A stretch of DNA of 64,000 nucleotides, from the NCBI RefSeq assembly GCF_013282745.1, contig NZ_CP054044.1, positions 2,852,001 through 2,916,000 of the forward strand. The letters run 5' to 3'. Below are positions 29,365 to 37,374 of this stretch, one piece after another (positions within the stretch are counted from its first letter, which is position 1; each line of letters starts with the position of its first letter). Source of the DNA: Yersinia bercovieri ATCC 43970 (lineage in GTDB: Bacteria > Pseudomonadota > Gammaproteobacteria > Enterobacterales > Enterobacteriaceae). A model generated the notes under the pieces. That model had not been told where the DNA came from. It saw only the letters and a list, made by a program, of their open reading frames with translations, and ran no database searches. The position numbers were made by a program, and so were the translations under genes.

Positions 29365-30255
29365 TTAACGCGACTTAAACAGAAATTTCCCCAGCGTGAC
29401 CAATACCACCGCAGAAACAATCACGGCTAATGCACACCATTCAGTGGTCGATAAACTTTCACCGGCAAAGCCGATACCCAGCAACACAGCAACTACCGGA
29501 TTCACATAAGCGTAGCTGGTTGCCACCGCCGGACGGACACTCTTCAGCAAATACATATAGGCGCTGATGGCGAGCATTGAGCCGAAAACAATCAAATAAA
29601 GTAATGAAAGAATGCCGCTCATACTTGGCATTTGATTTAGCTCTTCGCCACTTAATGTACTGGCAACTAACAGCACCACCCCGGCAACCAACATCTGTGC
29701 CGCGCCGGACATCGCACCACTTGGCAATGCCAGACGTGAACTCCAGACCGAGCCAAATGCCCAGCTAGCAGAAGCGAGCAATATCAGGGCCGCACCCATT
29801 GGGTTACCCAATAAGTTGCTGCCGGTATTTAGCAGTATGATGCCGACCAGACCGAGAGCAATCCCAGACCACTCCAGTTTTGTATTGCGCATACCCCATA
29901 ACATGCTGAAACATAAAGTGAATAGTGGTACGGTGGCGACCATGACGGCGGCAATGCCGGAAGGGACGTGCTGGTGTTCGGCGATGGTAACTAGCCCATT
30001 GCCGATGGCCAATAATAAGATGCCGATGGCACTGGCACCCATCCATTGACGTAACGTGGGTAGAGCATGGCCTCGAATGGCAAGGAAACTGAACAGTAAC
30101 ACTCCGGCGATCAGGTAGCGTAAGCCCGCCATCATCAGCGGTGGCCAGCTCTCCACCCCGATGCGGATGACCAGATAAGTTGAACCCCAAACGAAATATA
30201 GGGTGAAGAGTGAACCGACCAGCAACCACAGATTACGGCTATTTTGCTTTAGCAT
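29365..30255 (-). CDS. yedA: DMT/EamA-family exporter YedA
   Basis: 296-residue inner-membrane protein with ten TM helices in two EamA repeats (IWGSTY-like start FVWGSTYLVIRIGVESWPPL). It matches E. coli YedA (306 aa) across its length. The second repeat contains SYAYVNPVVAVLLG, a family motif. YedA is thought to export metabolites, but the physiological substrate is not established. Monocistronic as far as can be seen. Confidence 0.9.
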   Translation of the reverse strand: MLKQNSRNLWLLVGSLFTLYFVWGSTYLVIRIGVESWPPLMMAGLRYLIAGVLLFSFLAIRGHALPTLRQWMGASAIGILLLAIGNGLVTIAEHQHVPSGIAAVMVATVPLFTLCFSMLWGMRNTKLEWSGIALGLVGIILLNTGSNLLGNPMGAALILLASASWAFGSVWSSRLALPSGAMSGAAQMLVAGVVLLVASTLSGEELNQMPSMSGILSLLYLIVFGSMLAISAYMYLLKSVRPAVATSYAYVNPVVAVLLGIGFAGESLSTTEWCALAVIVSAVVLVTLGKFLFKSR

Positions 30256-30547
30256 AGTTATTCAATAGGAAAAGGGCAGTAAAACAGAGATGCATCAGTA
30301 AACATGAGAACAGTGTTGGTTAGCAAAGGTTTTTATCGTTTTTTTATGTTTTAAATTTTCGCCTAAATTTTACGCTAAAACAGGGGGTTATTCTTGAAAT
30401 TGGTGGCGATTGGCTTCATAAGCAGTGACAAAATCTATCTTTCCCATGAAAGCTAAAAATGCTTCAGGCATGATGCATAAAGTTAGATCCCTATTTTAGG
30501 TATGGTTTTTGCCGTTATTTCTGATTATCAGACAAGGTGAATGATTT

Positions 30548-30718
30548 ATGGCTGTGATCTCTTTATGCAAAGGGCGGCAGTTTGGTATTAACTCCCTCAT
30601 TTTTGGCGCTTTCTTCGCCGGCCTAATACTGCTATTTACATTCACCGCCATGCCCGCTAAGGCTATTGGCAGTGAGCGCAGATTAATCGTCCATTCGCAA
30701 AGGGTTGTTGGCACATAA
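30548..30718 (+). CDS. Possible 56-residue small membrane protein
   Basis: Frame beginning MAVISLCKGRQF, with a single hydrophobic segment at about residues 14-35 (SLIFGAFFAGLILLF), then a basic tail ending VVGT. AAGGTGA is seven bases before the ATG, the best support for translation. No family is recognised. It sits alone between yedA and a second porin, and the terminator downstream belongs to the porin. Could be a chance frame, but ribosome site plus a clean helix make it worth listing. Confidence 0.45.
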   Translation: MAVISLCKGRQFGINSLIFGAFFAGLILLFTFTAMPAKAIGSERRLIVHSQRVVGT

Positions 30719-30739
30719 AATAGTCGTTTGCCGATAAAT

Positions 30740-30763
30740 AAAAAAGCCGGGAATTATCCCGGC
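30740..30763 (-). terminator. Terminator of the second porin
   Basis: GCCGGGA / TCCCGGC stem at 30746-30763, with the T-run on the minus strand (A-run at 30740-30745), about 87 nt beyond the porin stop. Confidence 0.85.
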
Positions 30764-30849
30764 ATAATGACAAGTAACAAATTAAACTTACCAATCACAA
30801 TGAAGCATTCAAACAGTAAAGCAATGAGGATAATACCGGTATAGGGTAA

Positions 30850-31965
30850 TTAGAACTGATAAACCAGGCCGACAGCCACAACGTTATCGGTATTCAGCTT
30901 CAGCTTATTATCGTCACTCAGTTGGTTGATTTTATAATCCACATAGGTGGACATGTTTTTATTGAAGTAATAAGAAGCACCGATATCAACATATTTTACT
31001 AAATCAGTATCGCCGATACCTTCGATATCTTTGCCTTTAGATTGAACATAAGCCAATGAAGGTTTTAAACCGAAATCGAACAGGTATTGAGCGACTAATT
31101 CCACGTTTTGGGTTTTATTAGCAAAACCACTTACGCTGGTTGATACACTATTAATCACCGCAGTGCCAGAAATAGGTGTCATATTACGGGTTTCGGCATA
31201 AGTTGCTGCCAGATAAACGCCGTTGTCATCATATTTCAGACCGGTAGTCCAGGCATCAGCTTTATCGCCTTTACCAAAGGTGCCGTTCTTCTGTGCGGTG
31301 GTACGGTTAGATGAGGCATAGGCCGCACCAACACTCACACCCGCACCAATTTCATAGCTAGAGGAGATGCCGAAGCCGTCGCCATTTTGTTTGGTCGCAT
31401 CGGCACGGCCATTATTGCTTTCTGCTTCGCTGCCATTTTTGCCTTGATATTGCAGAGAAAATTTCAGGCCATCAACCAGACCGAAGAAATCTGTATTGCG
31501 GTATGTTGCTACGCCCGTGGTACGGCCAGTCATAAAGTTATCGGTTCTGGTGTAGCTGTCATTGCCGAACTCAGGCAGCATATCGGTCCAGGCGGCGACG
31601 TCATATAATACGCCGTAGTTACGACCATAATCGATGGAGCCTAATTTACCGTAACGTAAACCAGCAAAAGCTAGACGTGTTTTGTTATCTTTTGTTTCCT
31701 GGCTTTCAGCATAGTTAGCCGCAATGTTATATTCCCATTGGCCGTAACCGGTCAGATCGTCAGTAATTTTGGTAGCACCTTTAAAACCAAAACGGACATA
31801 AGATTTGTCGCCATCACTTTTATTATTGTCAGAGAAGTAATGCAATGCTTTTACTTTTCCGTATAAATCAAGTTTGTTGCCGTCTTTATTATAAATTTCT
31901 GCTGCGTGTGACGTAGTGGCAACTAATAAAGCCGGTACCAGGATTGCCAGAATATTACGTTTCAT
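30850..31965 (-). CDS. General porin, OmpC/OmpF family (second copy)
   Basis: 371-residue outer-membrane porin: signal peptide 1-21 ([10 protein letters not shown]), mature start [16 protein letters not shown]. The L3 region has [15 protein letters not shown], and the protein ends VAVGLVYQF. It is clearly paralogous to the ompC product at 6044-7144, diverging mostly in surface loops (for example [18 protein letters not shown]). The start at 31965 is set by the porin signal peptide; a frame to 31998 is not used. It is divergent from dinG. No copy of the TTTACATTTTG-type OmpR box was seen upstream, so its regulation may differ from ompC. Confidence 0.92.
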   Translation of the reverse strand: MKRNILAILVPALLVATTSHAAEIYNKDGNKLDLYGKVKALHYFSDNNKSDGDKSYVRFGFKGATKITDDLTGYGQWEYNIAANYAESQETKDNKTRLAFAGLRYGKLGSIDYGRNYGVLYDVAAWTDMLPEFGNDSYTRTDNFMTGRTTGVATYRNTDFFGLVDGLKFSLQYQGKNGSEAESNNGRADATKQNGDGFGISSSYEIGAGVSVGAAYASSNRTTAQKNGTFGKGDKADAWTTGLKYDDNGVYLAATYAETRNMTPISGTAVINSVSTSVSGFANKTQNVELVAQYLFDFGLKPSLAYVQSKGKDIEGIGDTDLVKYVDIGASYYFNKNMSTYVDYKINQLSDDNKLKLNTDNVVAVGLVYQF

Positions 31966-32077
31966 ATTTTGCCCTGTTTCTCTTATTTGAAAAGACACGA
32001 ATGGTGAAATTTTTTGCTGTATCCAATATCTGTCTGAATTCGTCCAGCGCAGAATTTTTACCGCATCTGTGTGATCT

Positions 32078-32097
32078 ATTTATGACAAATCATAAAT
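32078..32097. promoter_or_regulatory. Inverted repeat in the porin-dinG divergent region
   Basis: ATTTATGA-CAAA-TCATAAAT, a perfect 8-bp dyad with a 4-nt spacer, lies between the two divergent starts. It is operator-like but I cannot name the regulator, and it is not a LexA box. Confidence 0.35.
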
Positions 32098-32236
32098 AAC
32101 TGCGACATTGCGTAAATTTTATTCCACCGTCATTGGCACAAGTCGCGGATTTCAACTACTGCTGCTGTGCTTTCAGGCTGACGTGGGCGTTATGGTGTGG
32201 GACAATGGGGCAACACTCAGTTTAGATAAGATATGC

Positions 32237-34408
32237 ATGGCGTTGTCCCCAGCAGTAAAAGAGCAAATAAGTCAGTGGTATAAGGCGCTTTCGCAGCAGA
32301 TCCCCGATTTTATTTCCCGCGCGCCACAGCGCCAGATGATAGCCGAAGTGGCGAAAACACTGGCGGGGGATGCTGGCCGCCATTTGGCCATTGAGGCACC
32401 GACCGGTGTCGGCAAAACCTTATCCTATCTGATCCCCGGCATTGCGATTGGTCGGGCAGAAAGCAAGCCGTTGGTGGTCAGTACCGCTAACGTGGCACTA
32501 CAGGATCAGATTTACAGCAAGGATCTGCCGCTGCTGAAGAAAATTATTCCCGATCTTAAATTCACCGGTGCTTTTGGCCGTGGGCGTTATGTGTGTCCGC
32601 GTAATCTGGCGGCAATGTGCACCGATGTTTCCGGGCAGGGGGATCTCTCGCTGTTTCTCGGTGATGAACTGGCCCCCGCCAATGGTGAAGAGCAAGCTAC
32701 CTGTCTGGCGCTCACTAAATCACTGAATAGCCATCTCTGGGACGGGCTGCGCGACCATCATCAGTTGTCACTCAGTGACAGCTTGTGGGCCAAATTGAGC
32801 ACTGATAAAGCCAACTGCCTGGGGCGTAATTGTCACTATTTTCGTGAATGCCCGTTTTTTATTGCCCGCAAAGAGATAGAGAGCGCTGATGTGGTGGTCG
32901 CCAACCATGCATTGGTGATGGCGGCGCTGGAAACGGAATCGGTGTTGCCTAGTCCCAAAGAGCTGCTATTGGTGTTGGATGAAGGCCACCATTTGCCGGA
33001 TGTGGCGCGGGATGCCCTTGAAATTGAAGGTGAAATTACCGCCGTTTTTGCCAATATGCAGTTGGATATGATTGTGCGACTGGTGGATCAATGTATGGTG
33101 CAGTATCGGCCAAAAAGCCCCCCCAGTTTATCGAATCCGGAGCGCCTAAAAGATCATTGTGAGCAGTTGCGCGAGCTGATGTTGAGTGTCGAACAGCAGG
33201 TAAATCAACTGCTACCCGCCGATGGCAGCCCGGCGGTGTACCGTTTTGAGATGGGCGAGCTACCGGGCAGTTTGACGGAGGATTGCGCCAAATTATTTAA
33301 GCTGACAGATGCCTTACGCGGTTTGGCCGAGTTTGTGCTCAATGATTTGAGCGAACAGACCGGTAAGCACGACATTGTCCGTTTGCATCGGGCGATTATT
33401 CAAATGAGCCGAACGTTGGGCTATCTGGAGGCCATGAGCAAGCTTTGGCGGCTGGCGGCGATGGCCAAAGCCTCGAATGCGCCTATTTCCAAATGGATCA
33501 CCCGCGATTATCGCGAAAACCAAACGCACCTCTATTTTCACTGCGTGGGGATACGGGTCAGCGATCAACTCGATAAAATGCTGTGGCGTAAAGTGCCTCA
33601 TGTGATTGTGACCTCCGCGACCTTGCGCTCGCTAAATAGCTTTGCACGGTTGCAAGAGCTGAGTGGCTTGAGCGAAAAGGCTGGAGATCGCTTTGCCGCG
33701 CTGTCATCGCCGTTTAACCATATTGAGCAAGGGAAGCTGATTATTCCCAAAATGCGCTTTGAGCCGACCATGGCCCATGAGGCTGAACATTTAGCTGAAA
33801 TGGCGCACTTTTTCCGCGCCCAGCAGGCCAGTGGGCGGCATAAGGGGATGCTGATTCTGTTCAGTAGCCACCGGGCAATGCAAACTTTCCTCAGCCATGT
33901 GACGGATTTACGTCTGATGCTGCTGGTACAGGGCGATCAACCGCGCTATCGGCTGGTCGAGGAGCACCGTAAACGGGTCAATAGTGGCACTGCCAGTGTA
34001 TTGATTGGCTTGCAATCATTCGCCGAGGGATTGGATTTGAAGGGTGAATTACTGACTCAAGTTCATATCCACAAAATATCGTTCCCGCCTATCGACAGCC
34101 CAGTGATCCTCACGGAGGGGGAGTGGCTGAAGTCACTGAAGCGCTACCCATTTGAGGTGCAAAGTTTGCCAAGCGCCTCGTTTAACCTGATTCAGCAGGT
34201 CGGGCGGCTGATCCGTAGTAATCAGTGCCACGGTGAAATTGTAATTTATGATCGGCGTTTATTAACCAAAGGTTATGGGTCACGACTACTGGCCGCGCTA
34301 CCGATCTTCCCCATTGAGCAACCCGATATGCCGGAGGGGGAAATTACCCCTATGTTAGCGCCGCCAGCTAAGCCAGCGGGGAAGAGAGGGCGTAAGAAAC
34401 GGGGGTAA
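32237..34408 (+). CDS. dinG: ATP-dependent DNA helicase DinG
   Basis: 723-residue XPD-like 5'-3' helicase with an iron-sulfur cluster that resolves R-loops, D-loops and G-quadruplexes. Motif I is APTGVGKTLS (about residue 54), and the DEAH-type box is LDEGHHL. The four cluster Cys are GRGRYVCPRN, then NCLGRNCHYFRECPFF. The C-terminal motif is FNLIQQVGRLIRS. The start MALSPAVKEQISQWY at 32237 matches E. coli DinG; the ORF extends 129 bp further upstream without a family match. No canonical LexA site is visible upstream. Confidence 0.95.
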   Translation: MALSPAVKEQISQWYKALSQQIPDFISRAPQRQMIAEVAKTLAGDAGRHLAIEAPTGVGKTLSYLIPGIAIGRAESKPLVVSTANVALQDQIYSKDLPLLKKIIPDLKFTGAFGRGRYVCPRNLAAMCTDVSGQGDLSLFLGDELAPANGEEQATCLALTKSLNSHLWDGLRDHHQLSLSDSLWAKLSTDKANCLGRNCHYFRECPFFIARKEIESADVVVANHALVMAALETESVLPSPKELLLVLDEGHHLPDVARDALEIEGEITAVFANMQLDMIVRLVDQCMVQYRPKSPPSLSNPERLKDHCEQLRELMLSVEQQVNQLLPADGSPAVYRFEMGELPGSLTEDCAKLFKLTDALRGLAEFVLNDLSEQTGKHDIVRLHRAIIQMSRTLGYLEAMSKLWRLAAMAKASNAPISKWITRDYRENQTHLYFHCVGIRVSDQLDKMLWRKVPHVIVTSATLRSLNSFARLQELSGLSEKAGDRFAALSSPFNHIEQGKLIIPKMRFEPTMAHEAEHLAEMAHFFRAQQASGRHKGMLILFSSHRAMQTFLSHVTDLRLMLLVQGDQPRYRLVEEHRKRVNSGTASVLIGLQSFAEGLDLKGELLTQVHIHKISFPPIDSPVILTEGEWLKSLKRYPFEVQSLPSASFNLIQQVGRLIRSNQCHGEIVIYDRRLLTKGYGSRLLAALPIFPIEQPDMPEGEITPMLAPPAKPAGKRGRKKRG

Positions 34409-34641
34409 AGTTTGGTTTTTGGCTCACTAACCCTCTTTTTACCTAATTATTTATATAAAAAGTCATTTCATCTGAAATCTTTCCCTATCGGCATAAAATC
34501 AGTGACTAAGATTAAATAAGCCGCTGGGGAGCTGACCCTAACAAGTTAAGTCTGGTAGTACCTTCGGCGTAAATAGCGGGTGGTGGGTTAGCGGTTGCGC
34601 TAACTGCTATCGACATATTTATCAGGCAGGGGTGAAGCAGC

Positions 34642-35349
34642 ATGAAACAGCTAATGGCAGAGTTTATTGGCACTTTCTGGTTGGTGTTAGGCGGGTGTGG
34701 TAGCGCAGTTTTGGCGGCTATGTTCCCGGTGGCGGGGATTGGATTTCTCGGGGTGGCACTGGCATTTGGCCTGACGGTGGTCACCATGGCTTATGCATTG
34801 GGGCATGTCTCTGGCGCGCATTTTAACCCGGCGGTATCACTGGGCTTATGGGTCGGTGGCCGCTTCTCTGGTTCGCAATTGATCCCCTATATCGTGGCGC
34901 AGGTGCTAGGCGGGCTAGCGGGTGCGACAATTTTGTACTTAATCGCCAGTGGTAAAGCGGGTTTTGATGTCACTGCCGGATTCGCCAGCAATGGTTTTGG
35001 TGAGCGCTCACCGGGGGGGTATAGCTTACAAGCGGTGCTGGTGGCCGAGGTGGTGCTGACCATGGGGTTTGTGATGGTTATTATGGGGGCGACCGATACA
35101 CGTTCTCCGGCTGCTGCGGCCCCACTGGCTATCGGGTTATGTCTCACACTTATTCATTTAATTAGCATCCCGGTGGATAATACCTCGGTAAATCCTGCAC
35201 GTAGCACCGGCGTGGCGATCTTTGCCGGGGGGGTTGCCTTACAACAATTATGGGTATTCTGGCTCGCCCCTTTGGTGGGGGGAGCGCTGGGCGGTGCCAT
35301 CTATCGTGTTCTGTTCAGCCCACCGGAAGAGCTGAGTAAGCCGCACTAA
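34642..35349 (+). CDS. aqpZ: Aquaporin Z
   Basis: 235-residue water channel with six TM helices and the two pore-lining NPA loops, [11 protein letters not shown] and [11 protein letters not shown]. Narrow aquaporin selectivity residues are suggested by the AqpZ-like sequence ([21 protein letters not shown]. coli AqpZ is 231 aa). It is inserted between dinG and ybiB, which are adjacent in E. coli. Confidence 0.95.
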   Translation: MKQLMAEFIGTFWLVLGGCGSAVLAAMFPVAGIGFLGVALAFGLTVVTMAYALGHVSGAHFNPAVSLGLWVGGRFSGSQLIPYIVAQVLGGLAGATILYLIASGKAGFDVTAGFASNGFGERSPGGYSLQAVLVAEVVLTMGFVMVIMGATDTRSPAAAAPLAIGLCLTLIHLISIPVDNTSVNPARSTGVAIFAGGVALQQLWVFWLAPLVGGALGGAIYRVLFSPPEELSKPH

Positions 35350-35596
35350 TCTTCAGGCCACTGCTGTAATTATCTCAGCAGTGGCCTGCTCTCACGTCAC
35401 CCCCCTCATAAACCCACCAGTGACAGGTCACTAAAAGCAACATAGCCGATTGATATCCTTGATGCATTGGTTGCGGCTGTTACATCACAACCGAGTGGTA
35501 ACTATTGGGCTATATCTATTACTATCAGTGATAGAGTTTCGCTAATATTTAACCTGATTTATATTTAACAGATCATGACAGGGGTAATACCGCACC

Positions 35597-36556
35597 ATGG
35601 ATTACAGCAAAATTATCAAAGAGATTGGGCGCGGTAAGAACCATGCCCGCGATCTGGATCAACCGACGGCTTATGAACTGTACAAAGCCATGTTGGCAGA
35701 GCAAGTCCCGGCGCTGGAGTTGGGTGGCATCCTGATCGCCTTTCGGATCAAAGGTGAATCTGAACAGGAGATTTTGGGCTTTTATCAGGCGATGCAAGAG
35801 CAGGTGATGGCACTGCGCGCACCGGCGGGCCACCCGTTACCGGTGGTGATCCCAAGCTATAACGGCGCTCGCAAGCAAGCCAATCTAACCCCCTTACTGG
35901 CGCTGTTACTCTCGCGTCTTGGTCTGCCGGTGGTGGTACACGGTGTGACCGAAGACAGCAGCCGGGTGACCAGTGCCGAGATTTTCCAACAGCTGAATAT
36001 CCCGTGGTCACTCACCGCAGCAGAAGCCCAACAGCGGCTAGATAGCGGATTGCCCGTGTTTATCCCGGTGTCCGCACTCTCCGCGCCGTTGGATAATCAA
36101 TTACAGCAACGCTGGCGTATGGGGGTGAGAAACAGTAGCCACACGTTGGCAAAACTGGCCACGCCATTCATTCATGATGAAGCACTGCGGCTAGCCAGTG
36201 TGTCCCACCCTGAATATATGCAAAAAGTCGGGGGATTCTTCCAGGCGATCAATGCACCCGCGCTGTTGCAGCAAGGCACTGAAGGGGAGGTTTATGCCAG
36301 CCCATTACGTAGCTCGCCGATTCATTATATCAATGGGGGCGAACAGCAGATTTTACTCGATCGCCAACCAGAGCTGACGGAATCTGAGCTGCCCGCGTCG
36401 AAAGAGGCGGCGGTAACCGCAGGTTGGATTGAGCGCTGTCTGGCGGGCGAGGTTCCAATCCCTGACGCGATTCAAAAACAGCTGGCGTGCTGCTTAGTGG
36501 CGGCAGGGCGGGCTGACTCTGTTGAGCAAGCGCTGCAACAGATTGAAAAGATCTAG
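35597..36556 (+). CDS. ybiB: YbiB, TrpD2-like nucleic-acid-binding protein
   Basis: 319-residue homologue of anthranilate phosphoribosyltransferase (TrpD2 class). In E. coli YbiB binds single-stranded DNA/RNA rather than catalysing tryptophan synthesis, and is SOS-induced with dinG. Visible features are the N-terminal helical domain (KEIGRGKNHARDLDQPTAYE) and the glycine-rich loop region PSYNGARKQANLTPLLALLL in place of the usual GTGGD. Here aqpZ separates it from dinG, and it has its own 240-bp leader in which I see no LexA box. Confidence 0.9.
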   Translation: MDYSKIIKEIGRGKNHARDLDQPTAYELYKAMLAEQVPALELGGILIAFRIKGESEQEILGFYQAMQEQVMALRAPAGHPLPVVIPSYNGARKQANLTPLLALLLSRLGLPVVVHGVTEDSSRVTSAEIFQQLNIPWSLTAAEAQQRLDSGLPVFIPVSALSAPLDNQLQQRWRMGVRNSSHTLAKLATPFIHDEALRLASVSHPEYMQKVGGFFQAINAPALLQQGTEGEVYASPLRSSPIHYINGGEQQILLDRQPELTESELPASKEAAVTAGWIERCLAGEVPIPDAIQKQLACCLVAAGRADSVEQALQQIEKI

Positions 36557-36669
36557 TTTTTCTCGTGGTTGTCTGATCTGCTCGTGGTTTGTTGTCTGAT
36601 CTGATAGTGCCAGACTGAGGGGGGACTCTTTGACTCTCTTCATCTAACTTAACAACAGGAAAAATCAAA

Positions 36670-37266
36670 ATGAAAGTGATGATTATCGGGGCCAGTGGAA
36701 CCATTGGGCGTGCAATAGTAGAAAAGTTGAAGAGCAGGCATGACATCATCTGTGTTGGAAAAACGCAGGGCGATTTGCAGGTTGATATCAGGGATGAGGA
36801 GAGTGTGCGTGCCCTGTTTAAGCAAAGCGGCCATGTTGATGCCATTGTGGCTGCCACAGGAAATGTTCACTTTGGGCCATTTCGCGAGATGACGGCTACA
36901 CAGTTTCAATCTGGGCTGCATGATAAACTCATGGGGCAGGTACAACTGGTGATGATCGGCAAGGACTACCTGAATCCTGGGGGTTCCTTTACCCTAACCA
37001 CCGGAATACTGGCGCAGAATGCCATCCGCGATGGGGTGAATGCCACCACAGTGAATGCCGCATTGGAAGGTTTTGTCAGCGCGGTAGCCAATGAGCTGCC
37101 GGGATTACGGATTAACGCGGTTAGCCCAACCATACTGACCGAAGCTGAAGAGAGCTACGGCCCCTTCTTCCCGGGATTTGAAAGTGTTCCGGGCAGCCGG
37201 GTGGCCATGGCGTATCAGCGCAGTATTGAAGGGATCGAGAGCGGTAAAATTTACCGTGTTTGGTAA
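36670..37266 (+). CDS. Short-chain dehydrogenase/reductase-like protein, atypical active site
   Basis: 198-residue Rossmann-fold protein. The NAD(P)-binding loop is IIGASGTIGRAIV at residues 4-16, and VAATGNVHFG corresponds to the NAG/NNAG region. The catalytic Ser-Tyr-Lys triad is not apparent: the segment TTGILAQNAIRDGVNATTVN has no YxxxK. That is a pattern shared with a subgroup of short SDRs in bacteria. The C-terminus SPTILTEAEESYGPFFPGF is like that subgroup. No operon partner is clear; ybiB ends 113 bp upstream. Confidence 0.8.
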   Translation: MKVMIIGASGTIGRAIVEKLKSRHDIICVGKTQGDLQVDIRDEESVRALFKQSGHVDAIVAATGNVHFGPFREMTATQFQSGLHDKLMGQVQLVMIGKDYLNPGGSFTLTTGILAQNAIRDGVNATTVNAALEGFVSAVANELPGLRINAVSPTILTEAEESYGPFFPGFESVPGSRVAMAYQRSIEGIESGKIYRVW

Positions 37267-37336
37267 TCACTGACCGTTACAGCCTCTGTCACGGTAGCGG
37301 TGTGGTTATTGAGTGAATATACCCACGGCCCTGATA

Positions 37337-37365
37337 AAGCGGGGGACTTCCGCTGTCCCCCGCTT
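37337..37365. terminator. Hairpin after the RCC1-like gene
   Basis: Perfect stem AAGCGGGGGAC / GTCCCCCGCTT, 10 nt past the leftward gene's stop at 37375 and 71 nt past the rightward SDR stop. No T-run, but well placed for convergent termination. Confidence 0.65.
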
Positions 37366-37374
37366 GTAGAGCAG

